In this document: piece by piece, positions 63,931 through 64,000 of the stretch
Layout: each line of letters opens with the position of its first letter
Position numbering within the stretch: position 1 is the first letter of the stretch
NCBI GenBank assembly: GCA_008704415.1
Contig: VXIS01000030.1
Span: forward strand, 1 to 64,000
Reading direction: 5' to 3'
Source of the DNA: Sphaerosporella brunnea
Taxonomy: Eukaryota; Ascomycota; Pezizomycetes; Pezizales; Pyronemataceae
Length of the DNA stretch: 64,000 bases
Translations under genes and position numbers: made by a program
Notes under the pieces: generated by a model
Databases searched by the model: none
What the model was told of the DNA's origin: nothing
The model's input: only the letters and a program-made list of their open reading frames with translations

Positions 63931-64000
63931 AAACCGACAAATACCGGCGAGGTCACGTGGCGTAGTAAGCGCCCCCCTCCGTTTGGCCTATGCCTCACGG

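Noticed and set aside
63333..63998. 221-codon minus-strand ORF open near the right edge
   Set aside because: Tempting length, but the homologous segments at 53 and 62 kb have stops in this frame and stay open on the plus strand, so it is probably a shadow.

Overview
The window looks like transposon-dense nuclear DNA of a filamentous fungus. Supporting signs are short introns (about 40-80 nt) with GTAAGT/GTACG donors and CTAAC/CTGAT/TTAAC branch-point motifs close to the AG, Tad-type LINEs, chromodomain-bearing Ty3/gypsy elements, hAT, pogo and TA-target elements, and an F-box gene whose start (MGQYWQV) is typical of fungi. A Pezizomycotina ascomycete, possibly a Pezizomycete, is my best guess, but this is inference. 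No bacterial operon, CRISPR array or rRNA was seen.

Layout. 1-7736: wrecked Ty3/gypsy elements: an unidentified coiled-coil ORF running off the left edge, an LTR whose terminal CA is joined to an inverted pol gene, a minus-strand gag-pol with a frameshift and a stop, its LTR, and a second RT/RNase H piece in the opposite orientation. 7737-19340: two Tad-like LINEs head to head, both with broken ORFs; the right one is split by an internally deleted gypsy element (15549-17974) with a 5-bp target duplication. 19340-34000: old, mostly non-coding DNA holding an F-box gene (19882-21077), an internally deleted LINE (21247-22230), an F-box remnant, a decayed hAT, a LINE 3' tail, a possible small secreted cysteine-rich protein (29229-29666) and a two-exon hypothetical gene (33355-34016). 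34000-38213: a tRNA-like pol III unit and the chromodomain plus 3' LTR of another gypsy element. 38214-39960: an SH3 gene destroyed by three transposons. 39930-43005: a TA-flanked MITE and an apparently intact pogo-like transposon. 43228-45064: one hAT inside another. 46178-50345: a broken P-loop gene with acidic repeats, a P/Q-rich multi-exon gene, and a second acidic-repeat gene tail. 50420-64000: tandem array of units, each with a small two-exon SH3 gene (Lsb1/Pin3-like), a conserved spacer and fragments of a second coding sequence, interrupted by a LINE, a solo LTR and three hAT derivatives.

The few likely functional host genes are the F-box gene, the 33.4-34.0 kb gene, three or four of the SH3 genes, and less surely the secreted-protein and P/Q-rich genes. 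The most unusual feature is the amplified SH3 array, whose members are at all stages from intact to transposon-shredded. All intron structures are predictions from splice motifs and reading frame; none is backed by transcript data.
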